Positions 51,938-61,140 of a stretch of 61,140 bases of DNA are shown here, piece by piece. The first letter of the stretch is position 1; each line of letters starts with the position of its first letter. Source of the stretch: Acidimicrobiales bacterium (GTDB lineage: Bacteria; Actinomycetota; Acidimicrobiia; Acidimicrobiales; Acidimicrobilacustridaceae); assembly GCA_025456085.1 (NCBI GenBank), contig JALOLF010000017.1, forward strand, positions 1 through 61,140, written 5' to 3'. Below the pieces are notes generated by a model, which worked only from the letters and a program-made list of their open reading frames with translations, was not told the origin of the DNA and searched no databases. The translations under genes and the position numbers were made by a program.

Positions 51938-52885
51938 GTGCCTTCCCCAGCGCGTGTCCGTCTCCACACCCTCGCCGGCCGGCCGGCGATCACCCTCGGC
52001 TCGGGAGAGACCGAGGCTGGCTTCATCCCGGACCTGGGCATGGTCGGCACCTCGCTGCGCTTCGGCGACGACGAGGTGCTCGCCGTGCCCGGTGGCCTCA
52101 AGGCCCTGGCCCGGGGTGACCTCGGGGGTCTCCCGCTGCTGGCGCCGTGGGCGAACCGCCTGGGCGCTGATCGCTACCGCGCGTCGGGGGTCACGGTCGA
52201 CCTGGCCGAGGTGTCGGTCGTGCGTCGGGACGCCAACGGCCTGCCCATCCACGGCTGCCTGGGCGGTCGTTCCGAGTGGGAGCTGCAGCACCTCGCGGTG
52301 GAAGGACGCGAGGCCGTGCTCGTCACCCGTTTCGCCTTCGGCGAGCACGAGGACCTGCTCGCGGCCTTCCCCTATCCCCACGACCTGTTGGTCGAGGTCC
52401 GGGTGGCGCCACGCGAGGTGGGGATCATCACCACCATCCGCCCCCGAGGCGACCGCGCCGTGCCGGTGACCTTCGGCTGGCACCCCTACTTCCGCCTGGC
52501 CGGCGCCCGTCGCGACAGCTGGCGTCTGGTGCTGCCCCCCCGGGAGCGCATCGTGCTCGACGACCGCTGCCTGCCCACTCGACGGGCTGTGCGGGAGGAC
52601 GCGGAGGCCGAGCCCCTGGAGCGGCGCACCTTCGACGACCTCTACCGACTGGGCCGTGACCGACGCCTGGGTCTGGAGGCCGACGGGCGTCGCCTCGTGC
52701 TCGAACAGGACGCCAGGTACCCCTTCGCCCAGGTGTGGGCCCCGCCGGGCGGGAAGTTCGTGTGCCTGGAGCCCATGACCGCGCCCGTCAACGCCCTCGG
52801 GACCGGGCGCTACGCCGTCGCGGCGCCGGGTCGTCGGGTCACGGCCCGCTTCGAGGTCCGCCTCGAGCGCGTGCGGGGTCGCTGA
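51938..52885 (+). CDS. Aldose 1-epimerase family protein
   Basis: Interconverts sugar anomers; cytosolic; about 315 aa. The beta-sandwich motifs are present: [15 protein letters not shown], the first catalytic His in [12 protein letters not shown], the second His in [11 protein letters not shown] and a C-terminal [14 protein letters not shown] carrying the catalytic Glu. An in-frame GTG at 51920 is an alternative start; neither has a ribosome binding site. It is followed after 20 bases by pgi, so it may act on hexose or hexose phosphate beside that enzyme, like YeaD-type epimerases. Confidence 0.85.
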   Translation: MPSPARVRLHTLAGRPAITLGSGETEAGFIPDLGMVGTSLRFGDDEVLAVPGGLKALARGDLGGLPLLAPWANRLGADRYRASGVTVDLAEVSVVRRDANGLPIHGCLGGRSEWELQHLAVEGREAVLVTRFAFGEHEDLLAAFPYPHDLLVEVRVAPREVGIITTIRPRGDRAVPVTFGWHPYFRLAGARRDSWRLVLPPRERIVLDDRCLPTRRAVREDAEAEPLERRTFDDLYRLGRDRRLGLEADGRRLVLEQDARYPFAQVWAPPGGKFVCLEPMTAPVNALGTGRYAVAAPGRRVTARFEVRLERVRGR

Positions 52886-52905
52886 GGCCTGCCACACTGC
52901 TGGGC

Positions 52906-54543
52906 ATGGTGACCCCCCACACCCCGACCGACCGGCTCCCCGAATGGCAGGCGCTGGCGGCCCATCACGACGACGTCCGGGACCTGCACCTACGGGATCT
53001 CTTCGCCGCCGATCCCGGTCGCGCCGACCGCTACACGTTCTCGGTGGGTGACCTGCGCGTCGACCTGGCCAAGCACCGCATCGTCGACGAGACCCTCCTC
53101 AGGCTGATCGCCCTGGCCCGGGCCACCAACGTCGAAGGGCGTCGCGACGCCATGTTCGCAGGCGAGCGCATCAACACCACCGAGCGCCGCTCGGTGCTGC
53201 ACGTCGCACTGCGGCTCCCGCGGGAGGCCCACCTGGTGGTCGACGGCTTCGACGTGGTGCCCGAGGTCCACGAGGTCCTCGACCGCATGGGCGCCTTCGC
53301 GGAGCGGGTCCGCAGCGGTGCCTGGCTCGGGGCCACCGGGCGGCCGATCCGCAACGTGGTCAACATCGGCATCGGCGGGTCCGACCTCGGCCCGGCCATG
53401 GCGACCCGGGCCCTCGCCGGGTACACGAAGCGCGACATGCGGTTCCGCTTCGTGTCCAACGTCGACGGTTCGGACTTCACGGAGGCCGTCCGCGATCTCG
53501 ACCCGGCAGAGACGCTGTTCGTGGTGGCCTCGAAGACGTTCACCACGCTCGAGACCATGACCAACGCCCGCACGGCGCGTGGCTGGCTCACCGGTGCGCT
53601 CGGCGACGACGCCGTCGGTCGGCACTTCGTGGCCGTCTCCACGGCCGGCGACCTCGTGGCCGAGTTCGGCATCGACACCGAGGACGTCTTCGGCTTCTGG
53701 GACTGGGTGGGTGGCCGCTACTCGATGGACTCCGCGGTGGGGTTGAGCCTCATGCTGGCCATCGGCCCCGCCGCCTTCACCGAGCTGCTGGCCGGCTTCC
53801 ACCTCGTCGACGAGCACTTCCGCAGCGCCCCCCTCGAGCGCAACGTGCCGGTGCTGCTGGCGCTGCTCGGCATCTGGTACCGGAACTTCTTCGGTGCCGC
53901 CACCCACGCCGTGCTGCCCTACAGCCAGGAGCTGGCCCGCTTCCCCGCCTACCTCCAGCAGCTCGACATGGAGAGCAACGGCAAGGGCGTCGACCTGGCA
54001 GGGGTGCCGGTGGGTCACGCCACGGGTCCGGTGGTGTGGGGCGAGCCCGGCACCAACGGCCAGCACGCCTACCACCAGCTGCTCCACCAGGGCACCGAGC
54101 TGGTGCCGTGCGACTTCATCGGGATGTGCCGGGCCAACAACCCCCTGGCCCACCAGCAGGACCTGCTCGTGGCCAACCTGTTCGCCCAGGCCGAGGCCCT
54201 GGCCTTCGGCCGCACCACGGCGGAGGTCGAAGCGGAGGGCGAGGAGCCGTGGCTGGCCCGACACCGCACCTTCCCCGGCAACCGCCCCAGCACGGTCATC
54301 CTGGCGCCGCAGCTCACGCCGTCGGTGCTGGGCCAGCTGGTGGCTCTGTACGAGCACCGGGTCTTCGTGCAGGGGGCCGTGTGGGGCGTGAACTCCTTCG
54401 ACCAGTGGGGCGTGGAGCTGGGCAAGAAGCTCGCCGGTGCCATCACCCCCGAGCTCCAGGCCGACGACGAGCCCGCCCTGGCCCACGACAGCTCCACCAA
54501 CGCCCTCATCCGGTTCTACCGGTCCCATCGCGTCGCCCCGTGA
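52906..54543 (+). CDS. pgi: Glucose-6-phosphate isomerase
   Basis: Interconverts glucose 6-phosphate and fructose 6-phosphate in glycolysis and gluconeogenesis; cytosolic. The protein is 545 aa, typical of the large bacterial form. Signatures are [45 protein letters not shown], the ESNGKG segment with its Glu, [16 protein letters not shown] and [12 protein letters not shown] with the catalytic Lys. The stop overlaps the GTG of the YjbQ gene by GTGA, so they are translationally coupled. Confidence 0.95.
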   Translation: MVTPHTPTDRLPEWQALAAHHDDVRDLHLRDLFAADPGRADRYTFSVGDLRVDLAKHRIVDETLLRLIALARATNVEGRRDAMFAGERINTTERRSVLHVALRLPREAHLVVDGFDVVPEVHEVLDRMGAFAERVRSGAWLGATGRPIRNVVNIGIGGSDLGPAMATRALAGYTKRDMRFRFVSNVDGSDFTEAVRDLDPAETLFVVASKTFTTLETMTNARTARGWLTGALGDDAVGRHFVAVSTAGDLVAEFGIDTEDVFGFWDWVGGRYSMDSAVGLSLMLAIGPAAFTELLAGFHLVDEHFRSAPLERNVPVLLALLGIWYRNFFGAATHAVLPYSQELARFPAYLQQLDMESNGKGVDLAGVPVGHATGPVVWGEPGTNGQHAYHQLLHQGTELVPCDFIGMCRANNPLAHQQDLLVANLFAQAEALAFGRTTAEVEAEGEEPWLARHRTFPGNRPSTVILAPQLTPSVLGQLVALYEHRVFVQGAVWGVNSFDQWGVELGKKLAGAITPELQADDEPALAHDSSTNALIRFYRSHRVAP

Positions 54544-54962
54544 CCGCGCGACGTCGGGTCCTCGCCGTGCGCACGACGGCTCGGGAGTCGCTCTACGACA
54601 TCACCGAGGACGTCCGGGCCGTCGTCGACGCCAGTGGGGTGCACGACGGGGTCGTGGTCGTCTACGCCCAGGGTGCGACGGCGGCGATCATGGTGCAGGA
54701 GAACTGGGACGACAGCGTGCAACGCGACGTCGTGCACCTGCTCGCCCAGCTCGTCCCGCGCGGGGTGTGGGAGCACGACCGTCAGGACGGCAACGGCGAC
54801 GCCCACCTCAAGGCGGGCCTGGTGGGACCGTCGGAGACCGTGCCGGTCATCGAGGGGCGCCTGGGCCTGTCGCGCTGGCAGAACCTCTTCCTGTGCGAGT
54901 TCGACGGCCCCCGCTCCGAGCGCCGGGTCGTGGTGACCGTGCTCCCGCTCGTCAGCTCCTGA
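54540..54962 (+). CDS. YjbQ/UPF0047 family protein
   Basis: A 140-aa beta-rich protein. The family pattern is clear: [20 protein letters not shown], then [20 protein letters not shown] with the conserved Asn/His, and [21 protein letters not shown] at the end. Members have been linked to a weak thiamine-phosphate synthase activity, and the true role is uncertain. It is coupled to pgi. Its last 11 bases overlap the 3' end of the convergent AmmeMemoRadiSam A/B gene. Confidence 0.88.
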   Translation: MTARRRVLAVRTTARESLYDITEDVRAVVDASGVHDGVVVVYAQGATAAIMVQENWDDSVQRDVVHLLAQLVPRGVWEHDRQDGNGDAHLKAGLVGPSETVPVIEGRLGLSRWQNLFLCEFDGPRSERRVVVTVLPLVSS

Positions 54963-56433
54963 CCGGACGCCGCGGGCCCTCCCGGCCGAACTCCTCGGTG
55001 CCGTAGCGGTACACCGTCGTGTCCGGCGGCCACGTGCCGGGACGCAGGCCGGCCTTGCGCCACAGGTGGTCGAGGAAGCGCGGCACGTCCGCCAGCTCGG
55101 CCCACACCGACGGCAGGAACGTCCCTCGCCGGCGACCGGCGACGACCAGCAGCCCGTCGACACCCGGGCGCACCGCAGCCGCGAGCTCCTCGAGCGAGTG
55201 CACGTCCATCGGCTCGGTCGGGGTCAGGACCGACACCTTGAGCTCCATGCGCGTGAACTCGGCGGGCGTCAACGGGGGCATGCGGGGATCGTCGAACGCG
55301 GCGTGCACCGCGTTCTCGGCCACGTCGGCGAGCAGCGCCTGGCGGGGCTCGATGGTGCCGATGCAGCCGAGCAGGCGACTTCCCTCTCTCAGGGTGACGA
55401 ACGAGGCCCCGTCGGCCGCCAGCACCGGGTCGACGGCGTCGAGGGTCGGCAGCCCCGCCGGGCGGTGCTCGAAGCTCGACCGGATGGCTTCCTCGGCCAC
55501 GTCGAGCAGCACCGCACGTGCCGTCGCCGGGACGTGCCAGCGCTCCCCACCGGTGGCTGCGTCGGTCCCTGCGGCCACGTCGGCGTCCGAGGCGGTGCCG
55601 GGACCCGGGGGAGCGGGCACCGGGGAGGTGGCGACGAAGGCGCCGTAGCCGACGACCTGGTCGCGGGGCCCCGCCGTGTCACCCGAGTTGCGCAGGTCGA
55701 CCAGCTCCACGGCGAGGCCGTGACGTCGGGCCGCCTCCAGCAGCCCCCGCACCGGGAAGGCGCCGCACGCCCGGTCGGGCTCGAGGGCCTCCCAGTCCCG
55801 TCGCACGATGACGTCGGCGGTGGCCGCATCGAGGCGCCGTGCGGTCGCGTAGGGGTGGTAGTGGCTCAGGTCGGTGCTGATGACGAACAGGGTCTCGTCG
55901 CCGCCCCACACGGCGTCGAGCACGTCGGCCACCCGCTCGGTGCGCGCCCCGCCCACCACGATGGGCAGCAGGGCGAACCCGTCGCCGAGGACGCGCTGCA
56001 GGAACGGCAGGTGCACCTCGAGGGAGTGCTCCGGCGCGTGCGCCCGGTCGTCGACCACCACGCCGGGCAGCTCCCGCACCCGGGCGCGCAGCTCGTCGTC
56101 GAGTCGGACGGCCCCCAGGGGGGTGAGGAAGGCATCAGCGCTGGACAGCGCCATGCTGCGCACATGCACCCGGTGCGCCGGACCCAGCAGCACCACCCGG
56201 TTGATCCGGTCCCGGAAGGGCGCCAGGCGCGCGTAGGCGGTGGCGGCCACGGGCCCCGAGTAGCGGTACCCGGCATGGGGCACGATCAACGCCTTGGGCT
56301 GGGTCGCTCCGGTCGGCACCACGGCGTCGGCCAGGTCGTGGTCGAGGGTGGCGAGCAGCTCGGCGCGCCCGTCCGGGTAGAACATGCCGGCCACCGCGGG
56401 TGGACGGGCCCGCAGCCCGGTGCCCCGGCTCAC
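54952..56433 (-). CDS. AmmeMemoRadiSam system protein, Memo (B) and AMMECR1 (A) fused
   Basis: A 493-aa fusion. Residues 1-275 are Memo-like: VPHAGYRYSGPVAATAY (His53), LGPAHRVHV, EHSLEVHLPFLQ (His141) and STDLSHYHPY (His191, His193), with the Cys of RACGAFPVRG (Cys223), the residues that bind metal in Memo proteins. A disordered linker follows. The C-terminal about 170 residues are AMMECR1-like, with SRLLGCIGTIEP, ENAVHAAFDDPRMPPLT and MELKVSVLTP. The GTG start overlaps the stop of the radical-SAM gene by 4 bases. The system is conserved from bacteria to humans but its reaction is not established. Confidence 0.9.
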   Translation of the reverse strand: MSRGTGLRARPPAVAGMFYPDGRAELLATLDHDLADAVVPTGATQPKALIVPHAGYRYSGPVAATAYARLAPFRDRINRVVLLGPAHRVHVRSMALSSADAFLTPLGAVRLDDELRARVRELPGVVVDDRAHAPEHSLEVHLPFLQRVLGDGFALLPIVVGGARTERVADVLDAVWGGDETLFVISTDLSHYHPYATARRLDAATADVIVRRDWEALEPDRACGAFPVRGLLEAARRHGLAVELVDLRNSGDTAGPRDQVVGYGAFVATSPVPAPPGPGTASDADVAAGTDAATGGERWHVPATARAVLLDVAEEAIRSSFEHRPAGLPTLDAVDPVLAADGASFVTLREGSRLLGCIGTIEPRQALLADVAENAVHAAFDDPRMPPLTPAEFTRMELKVSVLTPTEPMDVHSLEELAAAVRPGVDGLLVVAGRRRGTFLPSVWAELADVPRFLDHLWRKAGLRPGTWPPDTTVYRYGTEEFGREGPRRPVRS

Positions 56434-57587
56434 CGTCGGCTCCCGCCGCCGACGCGCGCCCGGCGGGCCTGCGGGTCGCGCACCCCCCGCCAGTCGGCGA
56501 GGCGGACCGGCAGTCGCCGATTGCCCCACTCGCCCGGTGGCCCGTCGAACACGCCCGCGATGCGGGTGCCGCAGCTGCGGCAGGCGCCATCGCCGGTCAG
56601 GCGCCAGGCCAGCAGCTCGTACCAGTCGCGCTCGATGACCGCCTTCGAGCAGGTGGGGCACAGCGTGGTGTCGCCGGCCCGGTCGTGGACGTTGCCGGTG
56701 TACACGTGGTGCAGTCCGTTGCCCCTGGCGATGCCCCGCGCCCGGGTCAGGGTCGCGGGGGGCGTGCGTGCCACGTCGAGCATCTTGAAGTCGGGGTGGA
56801 AGGCCGAGAAGTGCAGTGGCACGTCGGGGCCCAGGTGCTCGGCGATCCACCGGGTCATGGCATCCAGCTCGGCGTCGCCGTCGTTGTGGCCCGGGATGAG
56901 CAGCGTGGTGATCTCGAGCCACACGTCGGTCTGGTCGTGCAGGTGGCACAGCGTGTCGAGGACCGGCTGCAGGTCGCCCATCGCCACGTGCTGGTAGAAC
57001 TCCTGCGTGAAGGCCTTGAGGTCGACGTTGGCGGCGTCCATGTGGGCGTAGAAGTCACGGCGGGCCTCGTCGCACATGTAGCCGTTGGTCACCGCCACGG
57101 TGCGGATCCCGAGCGCGTGGCAGGCCTGGGCGATGTCGATCGCGTACTCGAGGAAGATGATCGGGTCGTTGTAGGTGAACGCGACGCTCGAGCAGCCGAG
57201 GTCGGCCGCGGCTCGGGCGATGGCGACCGGGCTGGCCTGGTCGGCCAGACGGTCGACCTCCTTGGACTTGGAGATGTCCCAGTTCTGGCAGAACCGGCAC
57301 GCCAGGTTGCAGCCGGCGGTACCGAAGGACAGCACCGACGTACCGGGCAGGAAGTGGTTCAGCGGCTTCTTCTCGATGGGGTCCACGCAGAAGCCGCTCG
57401 AACGTCCGTAGGTGGTGAGCACCACCTGGTCGTCGATGCGGCCCCGTACGAAGCAGACCCCCCGCTGGCCCTCCCGCAGCTTGCAGGCCCGGGGGCAGAC
57501 GTCGCACTGGAGGCGTCCGTCCTCGAGACGGTGCCAGTAGGTCGTCGGCACGGTGAAGGGATCATCGAGGCTGATCGCAGCACCCAT
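56430..57587 (-). CDS. amrS: AmmeMemoRadiSam system radical SAM enzyme
   Basis: A 385-aa radical SAM protein. The cluster motif is AGCNLACRFCQNW (Cys93, 97 and 100). It is preceded by a Cys-rich N-terminal segment CDVCPRACKLREGQRGVC typical of this subfamily and of PflA-like activases. A C-terminal extension has two further CxxC knuckles (CPTC and CRSC), which could bind zinc or another cluster. The radical product and substrate are unknown. It is translationally coupled to the fused Memo/AMMECR1 gene. The start ATG 57587 follows GGGAGGC, and a -10-like TAGCCT lies upstream on the same strand. Confidence 0.9.
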   Translation of the reverse strand: MGAAISLDDPFTVPTTYWHRLEDGRLQCDVCPRACKLREGQRGVCFVRGRIDDQVVLTTYGRSSGFCVDPIEKKPLNHFLPGTSVLSFGTAGCNLACRFCQNWDISKSKEVDRLADQASPVAIARAAADLGCSSVAFTYNDPIIFLEYAIDIAQACHALGIRTVAVTNGYMCDEARRDFYAHMDAANVDLKAFTQEFYQHVAMGDLQPVLDTLCHLHDQTDVWLEITTLLIPGHNDGDAELDAMTRWIAEHLGPDVPLHFSAFHPDFKMLDVARTPPATLTRARGIARGNGLHHVYTGNVHDRAGDTTLCPTCSKAVIERDWYELLAWRLTGDGACRSCGTRIAGVFDGPPGEWGNRRLPVRLADWRGVRDPQARRARVGGGSRR

Positions 57588-57620
57588 GACGCTGCCTCCC
57601 GCTGCTCGGGTTCCACCCTC

Positions 57621-57626
57621 AGGCTA
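57621..57626 (-). promoter_or_regulatory. Putative -10 box for the AmmeMemoRadiSam operon
   Basis: On the minus strand TAGCCT fits TAnnnT, 33 bases before the ATG at 57587. The 204-base gap to adhE is the longest non-coding stretch of the window; no other clear signal is seen in it apart from the GGAGGAA ribosome binding site of adhE. Confidence 0.35.
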
Positions 57627-57791
57627 GGCACCCGGCCGCGAACCGACCAGGGGCCAACGTCGGTTCGGTCGTGGCGGGCACCGGGTGGACCATGCCGGCA
57701 GCGGGTTGGGTCGAACGACCCTGGATCGGCGGGGATCGGTTGCCGACGATCGAAGGAAGCGATCTGATCCGCGATCCACCCGGAGGAACCG

Positions 57792-60365
57792 ATGGCCGTG
57801 AACATACCCGGCGACCTCGACGCCGACCGCGTCGCCGAACTGGACGAGCTCGTACGGCGTTCGAAGGAAGCTGCGGAGGCCTTCCGGCGTCTGGACCAGG
57901 AGCAGGTCGACGCCATCGTCTGGGAGATGACCGTGGCCGGTCTGGAGGTGGCGCCCGACCTGGCCCAGCTGGCCATCGAGGAGACCGGGTTCGGGGTGCT
58001 CGAGGACAAGATCGTCAAGAACTACGTGGCCACCGAGTTCCTGTACGACTACCTGAAGGACAAGCGCACCGTCGGGGTCATCCACGAGGATCCCGAGCGC
58101 GGTATCCAGGAGGTGGCCGAGCCCATCGGCGTCGTGATGGCCATCACACCGGTCACGAACCCGACGTCCACCGTGTTGTTCAAGGCCATCGTGGCCGCCA
58201 AGACCCGCAACGCCGTGCTGTTCCGGCCCTCGCCCCGTGCCGTGCGCTGTGCCGAGCGCACGGTCGAGATCCTGCGCGAGGCGGGGGAGCGGGCGGGCCT
58301 TCCCCCGGGTGCCCTGGAGGTCATCCCCGACGCCGCCCACTCGGTGACCCACTACCTGTTCAAGCATCCCGGCATCGACTTCATCTGGACCACCGGCGGT
58401 CCCAAGGTCGTCGAGGCGGCCAACTCGGCGGGCAAGCCCACGGTCAGCGTCGGCCCCGGCAACGCACCCGTGTACCTGCACCGCTCCTGTGACTACCGCA
58501 TGGCGGTCGTGGACATCCTCATCTCCAAGACCTTCGACGCCTCGGTCATCTGCCCCGCGGAGCAGACCTGCGTGGTGGACGAGGAGATCGCGGATGCCGT
58601 GGTCGCCGAGTTCGAACGCATGAACGCCCGGGTGCTGAACCCCGAGGAGGTCGATCGCCTCACCGAGTTCGTGTTCGGCTGCGGCGACGTGAACCTCGAG
58701 GCGCTGGGCCAGCCGGCACCGGAGCTGGCGCGGCGTGCCGGCTTCGACTCCGACCCCGCGGCCAAGGTGCTCGTGGCGCCGCTGCCCACCGACCTCGACG
58801 AGCTGGCCGCGCACCCGCTCGTGCGGGAGAAGCTCATGCCGGTGCTGGGGCTGGTGCGCTCGCCCAACGTCGATCACGGTGTGGCCGCCTGCGCCCTGGT
58901 CACCGAGCACGGCGGGCTGGGCCACACCTCGGCGGTCTACGCCCGTGACCAGAAGGTCGTCGACCGCTTCGCCACGACCGTGCGCACCGGTCGCATCCTG
59001 GTCAACGCGCCCACCGCGGTGGGCGCCCTGGGTGGCGTCTACAACCAGCTCACACCGACGTTCTCGCTCGGCTGTGGCACATGGGGAGGTTCGAGCACGA
59101 CCGACAACGTGAACTACAAGAACCTGCTGAACATCAAGACGGTGTCGCGGCGGCGGGCGCCGTCGCAGTGGTTCCGCCTGCCCGGCGAGGTCTACTTCAA
59201 CGCCGGCGCCATGGAGAACCTCCTGCAGCTGCAGACCCGCGAGGTGGTGATCGTCACCGACGCCGACACCGAGGCGCGGGGCGTGGCCGACGAGCTGCGG
59301 GCCCACCTGCCCGGGGCCAACGTCCGGGTGTTCGCGCAGGTGGTGCCCGAGCCGGGCGAGAAGATCGTGCGTGCCGGCGTGGAGATGCTCGACCGGGTAC
59401 GGCCCGATCTGATCATCGCCCTGGGTGGCGGGTCGGTCATCGACGCGGCGAAGGTCATGCGGCTGTTCCACGAGCATCCCGAGGCCAACCTGCACGACCT
59501 GACGCTGCCCTTCCTCGATCCCCGAAAGCGGGTGGCCCACTACCCCGATCCGCAGCACAGCGTGAAGCTGGTGGCCATGCCGACCACGGCCGGCACCGGG
59601 TCGGAGGTCTCGCCCGCCGCGGTGCTGAGCGTGGGTCCGCGCAAGGTCACGCTGGTCGACTACTCGCTGGTGCCCGACATCGCCATCGTCGATCCCGAGC
59701 TCACGATCAGCCTGCCGCGCACGATGACGGCCGACACCGGCATCGACGCGCTGACGCACGCCATCGAAGCGGGCGTGTCCATCTTCGCGTCGCCGTACAC
59801 CGACGCCTTCTGCGTGCAGGCGGGCCGGCTCATCTTCGAAGCGTTGCCGGCTGCCTATGACAACGGCAACGACCTCGAGGCCCGGACCGCCATGGCCAAC
59901 GCGGCCACCATCGCCGGCCTGGCGTTCTCCAACGCCTTCGTGGGCGTGAACCACGCCCTGGCCCACGCCGTCGGCGCCTCCTTCGGCATCCCCCACGGCC
60001 GGGCCAACGGGATCTTCCTGCCCCACGTCATGCGCTACAACGCGGGTGTGCCCACGAAGTTCATGCCCGCGCCGGGCTACGCCACCTACGTGGCGCCCGA
60101 GAAGTACGCCACCATGGGCTGGGTGCTGTTCGGGGGCAAGAGCGAGGCGGAGCGCCGTGAGCGCCTGTTCCGCAGGGTGGACGAGCTGCTCGAGCGCGTC
60201 GGCATCCCCCGCACGCTGCGGGAGGCCGGGGTCCGCGAGGACGACTTCGAGGCGGCGCTGCCGGAGGTGGCGCGGGCTGCGCTGCTCGACCCGAGCCTGC
60301 GCACCAACCCGCGCATGCCCCTGGTGGGCGAGCTGGTGGGGTTGCTGCGGGCGGCCTACGGCTGA
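57792..60365 (+). CDS. adhE: Bifunctional acetaldehyde-CoA/alcohol dehydrogenase
   Basis: Reduces acyl-CoA (typically acetyl-CoA) to aldehyde and then to alcohol with NADH, or the reverse; cytosolic, known to form spirosomes. The protein is 857 aa, normal for AdhE. Residues 1-440 are the aldehyde dehydrogenase half with FDASVICPAEQTCV carrying the nucleophile Cys (about 254). After the linker near 450-460 comes the iron-alcohol dehydrogenase half: IALGGGSVIDAAKVM, PTTAGTGSEVSP, VNHALAHAVGASFGIPHGRANG with the metal His residues. The ATG follows CGGAGGAA. AdhE is mostly fermentative, so its presence here suggests growth at low oxygen or use of alcohols. Confidence 0.93.
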   Translation: MAVNIPGDLDADRVAELDELVRRSKEAAEAFRRLDQEQVDAIVWEMTVAGLEVAPDLAQLAIEETGFGVLEDKIVKNYVATEFLYDYLKDKRTVGVIHEDPERGIQEVAEPIGVVMAITPVTNPTSTVLFKAIVAAKTRNAVLFRPSPRAVRCAERTVEILREAGERAGLPPGALEVIPDAAHSVTHYLFKHPGIDFIWTTGGPKVVEAANSAGKPTVSVGPGNAPVYLHRSCDYRMAVVDILISKTFDASVICPAEQTCVVDEEIADAVVAEFERMNARVLNPEEVDRLTEFVFGCGDVNLEALGQPAPELARRAGFDSDPAAKVLVAPLPTDLDELAAHPLVREKLMPVLGLVRSPNVDHGVAACALVTEHGGLGHTSAVYARDQKVVDRFATTVRTGRILVNAPTAVGALGGVYNQLTPTFSLGCGTWGGSSTTDNVNYKNLLNIKTVSRRRAPSQWFRLPGEVYFNAGAMENLLQLQTREVVIVTDADTEARGVADELRAHLPGANVRVFAQVVPEPGEKIVRAGVEMLDRVRPDLIIALGGGSVIDAAKVMRLFHEHPEANLHDLTLPFLDPRKRVAHYPDPQHSVKLVAMPTTAGTGSEVSPAAVLSVGPRKVTLVDYSLVPDIAIVDPELTISLPRTMTADTGIDALTHAIEAGVSIFASPYTDAFCVQAGRLIFEALPAAYDNGNDLEARTAMANAATIAGLAFSNAFVGVNHALAHAVGASFGIPHGRANGIFLPHVMRYNAGVPTKFMPAPGYATYVAPEKYATMGWVLFGGKSEAERRERLFRRVDELLERVGIPRTLREAGVREDDFEAALPEVARAALLDPSLRTNPRMPLVGELVGLLRAAYG

Positions 60366-60376
60366 GCCGGCTCAGC
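60361..60376. terminator. Perfect palindrome spanning two convergent stop codons
   Basis: GCTGAGCCGGCTCAGC is a perfect 16-base palindrome that includes both the TGA of adhE (60363-60365) and the TGA of the minus-strand amidohydrolase (60372-60374). It may form a short bidirectional terminator, although it has no loop as drawn and no U-tract. Confidence 0.3.
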
Positions 60377-61140
60377 GGGCGATGCGGTGCGCGGCCATGA
60401 GGGCGGCGGCCGCGGCCGGTGTCGTGGGGCCGAAGGTGCGGTTGGCGTCGTGCGACGCCAACCGTGCCTGCTCGATGTCCTGGCGGGGGATCGCGCAGCG
60501 CGTGCGCAGCGGGTCGATGCCGTACAGCCGGGCCGAGGTGAGCCCGAGGATCTTGGCCTTCACCTCCGGGGTGAGGGTCGGGTAGCCGAAGCGCTCCTGG
60601 TACTCCTCGGAGATCTGGAAGGCGCGGAAGGCCTGGATCTGATCCTGGGGTGACCCGTACCAGATCGAGTCGGTGCCCCACACCACGTTGTCCTCGCCGA
60701 AGGCCACCAGCAGCTTGCCCAGCACGTGGGCCGCCTGGTCCGGATCCCCCATGACCGAGCGCCAGGTGGAGCCCAGCTCGGCGTAGACGTTGCCGCCCGG
60801 CCCCAGGCCGGCGGCGCGCAGCGAGGTGATGAGCCGGTCCACGCCGCGGTTCGCGGCGGCGTCGTAGGGCCCCTCCGCCGGGCCGCCCTCGAAGCCCGAG
60901 TGGTACACGACGATGGCGAGATCCGGGTGCGCGGCGGCGGCCGGCCCCACGTCGACCGGGTCGGCGAAGCGGCTGCCTCCCGAGAATCCCTTGTGGACGG
61001 CGAGGATGCGCGGGCCGGCGCCGTCGGCGTGGGTCCGGGCGATGTGGTCCAGGAAGGCCTCGCCCACCGACGGGGCCGACGGGTCGTGGTCGTCGAGGAA
61101 CCATCCCGGGCCGCCGGCGTGGGTGTAGGCCTTCCACGCT
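60372..61140 (-). CDS. Amidohydrolase family (TIM-barrel, amidohydrolase 2 type), C-terminal part, cut by right edge
   Basis: About 255 C-terminal residues are in the window; the N-terminal metal motif lies outside. Features are ILAVHKGF (metal His), IVVYHSGFEGG (second His), NVYAELGSTWRSVMG and NVVWGTDSIWYGSPQDQIQAFR with the metal-binding catalytic Asp of this family. EVKAKILGLTSARLYGID is the usual end. Members hydrolyse or decarboxylate varied carboxylates; the substrate is unknown. It converges on adhE with only 6 bases between stops. Confidence 0.8.
   Translation of the reverse strand, partial: AWKAYTHAGGPGWFLDDHDPSAPSVGEAFLDHIARTHADGAGPRILAVHKGFSGGSRFADPVDVGPAAAAHPDLAIVVYHSGFEGGPAEGPYDAAANRGVDRLITSLRAAGLGPGGNVYAELGSTWRSVMGDPDQAAHVLGKLLVAFGEDNVVWGTDSIWYGSPQDQIQAFRAFQISEEYQERFGYPTLTPEVKAKILGLTSARLYGIDPLRTRCAIPRQDIEQARLASHDANRTFGPTTPAAAAALMAAHRIAR

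Noticed and set aside
54172..54186. AACCTGTT resembling a KstR core
   Set aside because: It lies inside pgi, encodes conserved residues and lacks the outer T and A of the operator.
1..61140. tRNA, rRNA, CRISPR arrays, transposases or phage genes
   Set aside because: None could be found by reading both strands; no regularly spaced repeats and no transposase or integrase motifs were seen.

Overview
The window is a chromosomal segment of a very GC-rich actinobacterium (roughly 70% G+C by eye). F420-type luciferase-like oxidoreductases, FadD19-like ligases, WS/DGAT, many lipoproteins, RLLDTR/GWF surface repeats and many leaderless TAnnnT promoters suggest class Acidimicrobiia (inference; no rRNA is present). 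I see no tRNA, rRNA, CRISPR array, transposase or phage gene, and no gene-free stretch longer than about 205 bases.

Layout. 1-8.5 kb: a sulfatase cut by the left edge, a small unknown protein, an acyl-CoA ligase, two secreted or membrane unknowns, an HSD17B4-type SDR, a zinc-ribbon tail-anchored protein and a degenerate ThDP-enzyme homologue. 8.6-14 kb: a lipid module of FadD19-like ligase, WS/DGAT, alpha/beta hydrolase and alpha-methylacyl-CoA racemase. 14-18.9 kb: a Liv-type ABC transporter with a fused LivH-LivM permease and a damaged binding protein. 18.9-31.6 kb: SDRs including a close relative of bacterial 3-alpha-hydroxysteroid dehydrogenase, an ADC-family protein, a crotonase, a coiled-coil protein, a Tat-exported amine oxidase with permuted domain order, an aldehyde dehydrogenase, a second FadD19-like ligase, two hydrolases and a DMT permease. 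31.5-42.6 kb: rhodanese lipoprotein, single-chain ETF, orphan peptide-type binding protein, PLP decarboxylase, SDR, LLM oxidoreductase, a receiver-like protein, a DUF6457-like protein and an ADP-forming acyl-CoA synthetase. 42.6-50.5 kb: a frameshifted beta-helix surface protein between two copies of a short repeat, an LLM oxidoreductase, an FMN alpha-hydroxyacid oxidase, a truncated adenylate-forming enzyme and two paralogous lipoproteins. 50.7-61.1 kb: DUF4870 protein, lipoprotein, aldose epimerase, Pgi, YjbQ, the AmmeMemoRadiSam set (B and A fused), AdhE, and an amidohydrolase cut by the right edge.

How it fits together. Much of the first 32 kb reads as uptake, CoA activation, epimerisation, oxidation and storage of branched or steroid-like carboxylic acids. 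Sequences matching the known KstR operator pattern TnnAACnnGTTnnA, one completely and one with a single mismatch, lie in front of the two FadD19-like genes. A different shared operator-like sequence precedes the ligase at 984 and the SDR at 5212. The most unusual single gene is the circularly permuted amine oxidase at 23897-25219. The most unusual non-coding element is the repeat pair at 42677 and 45601.
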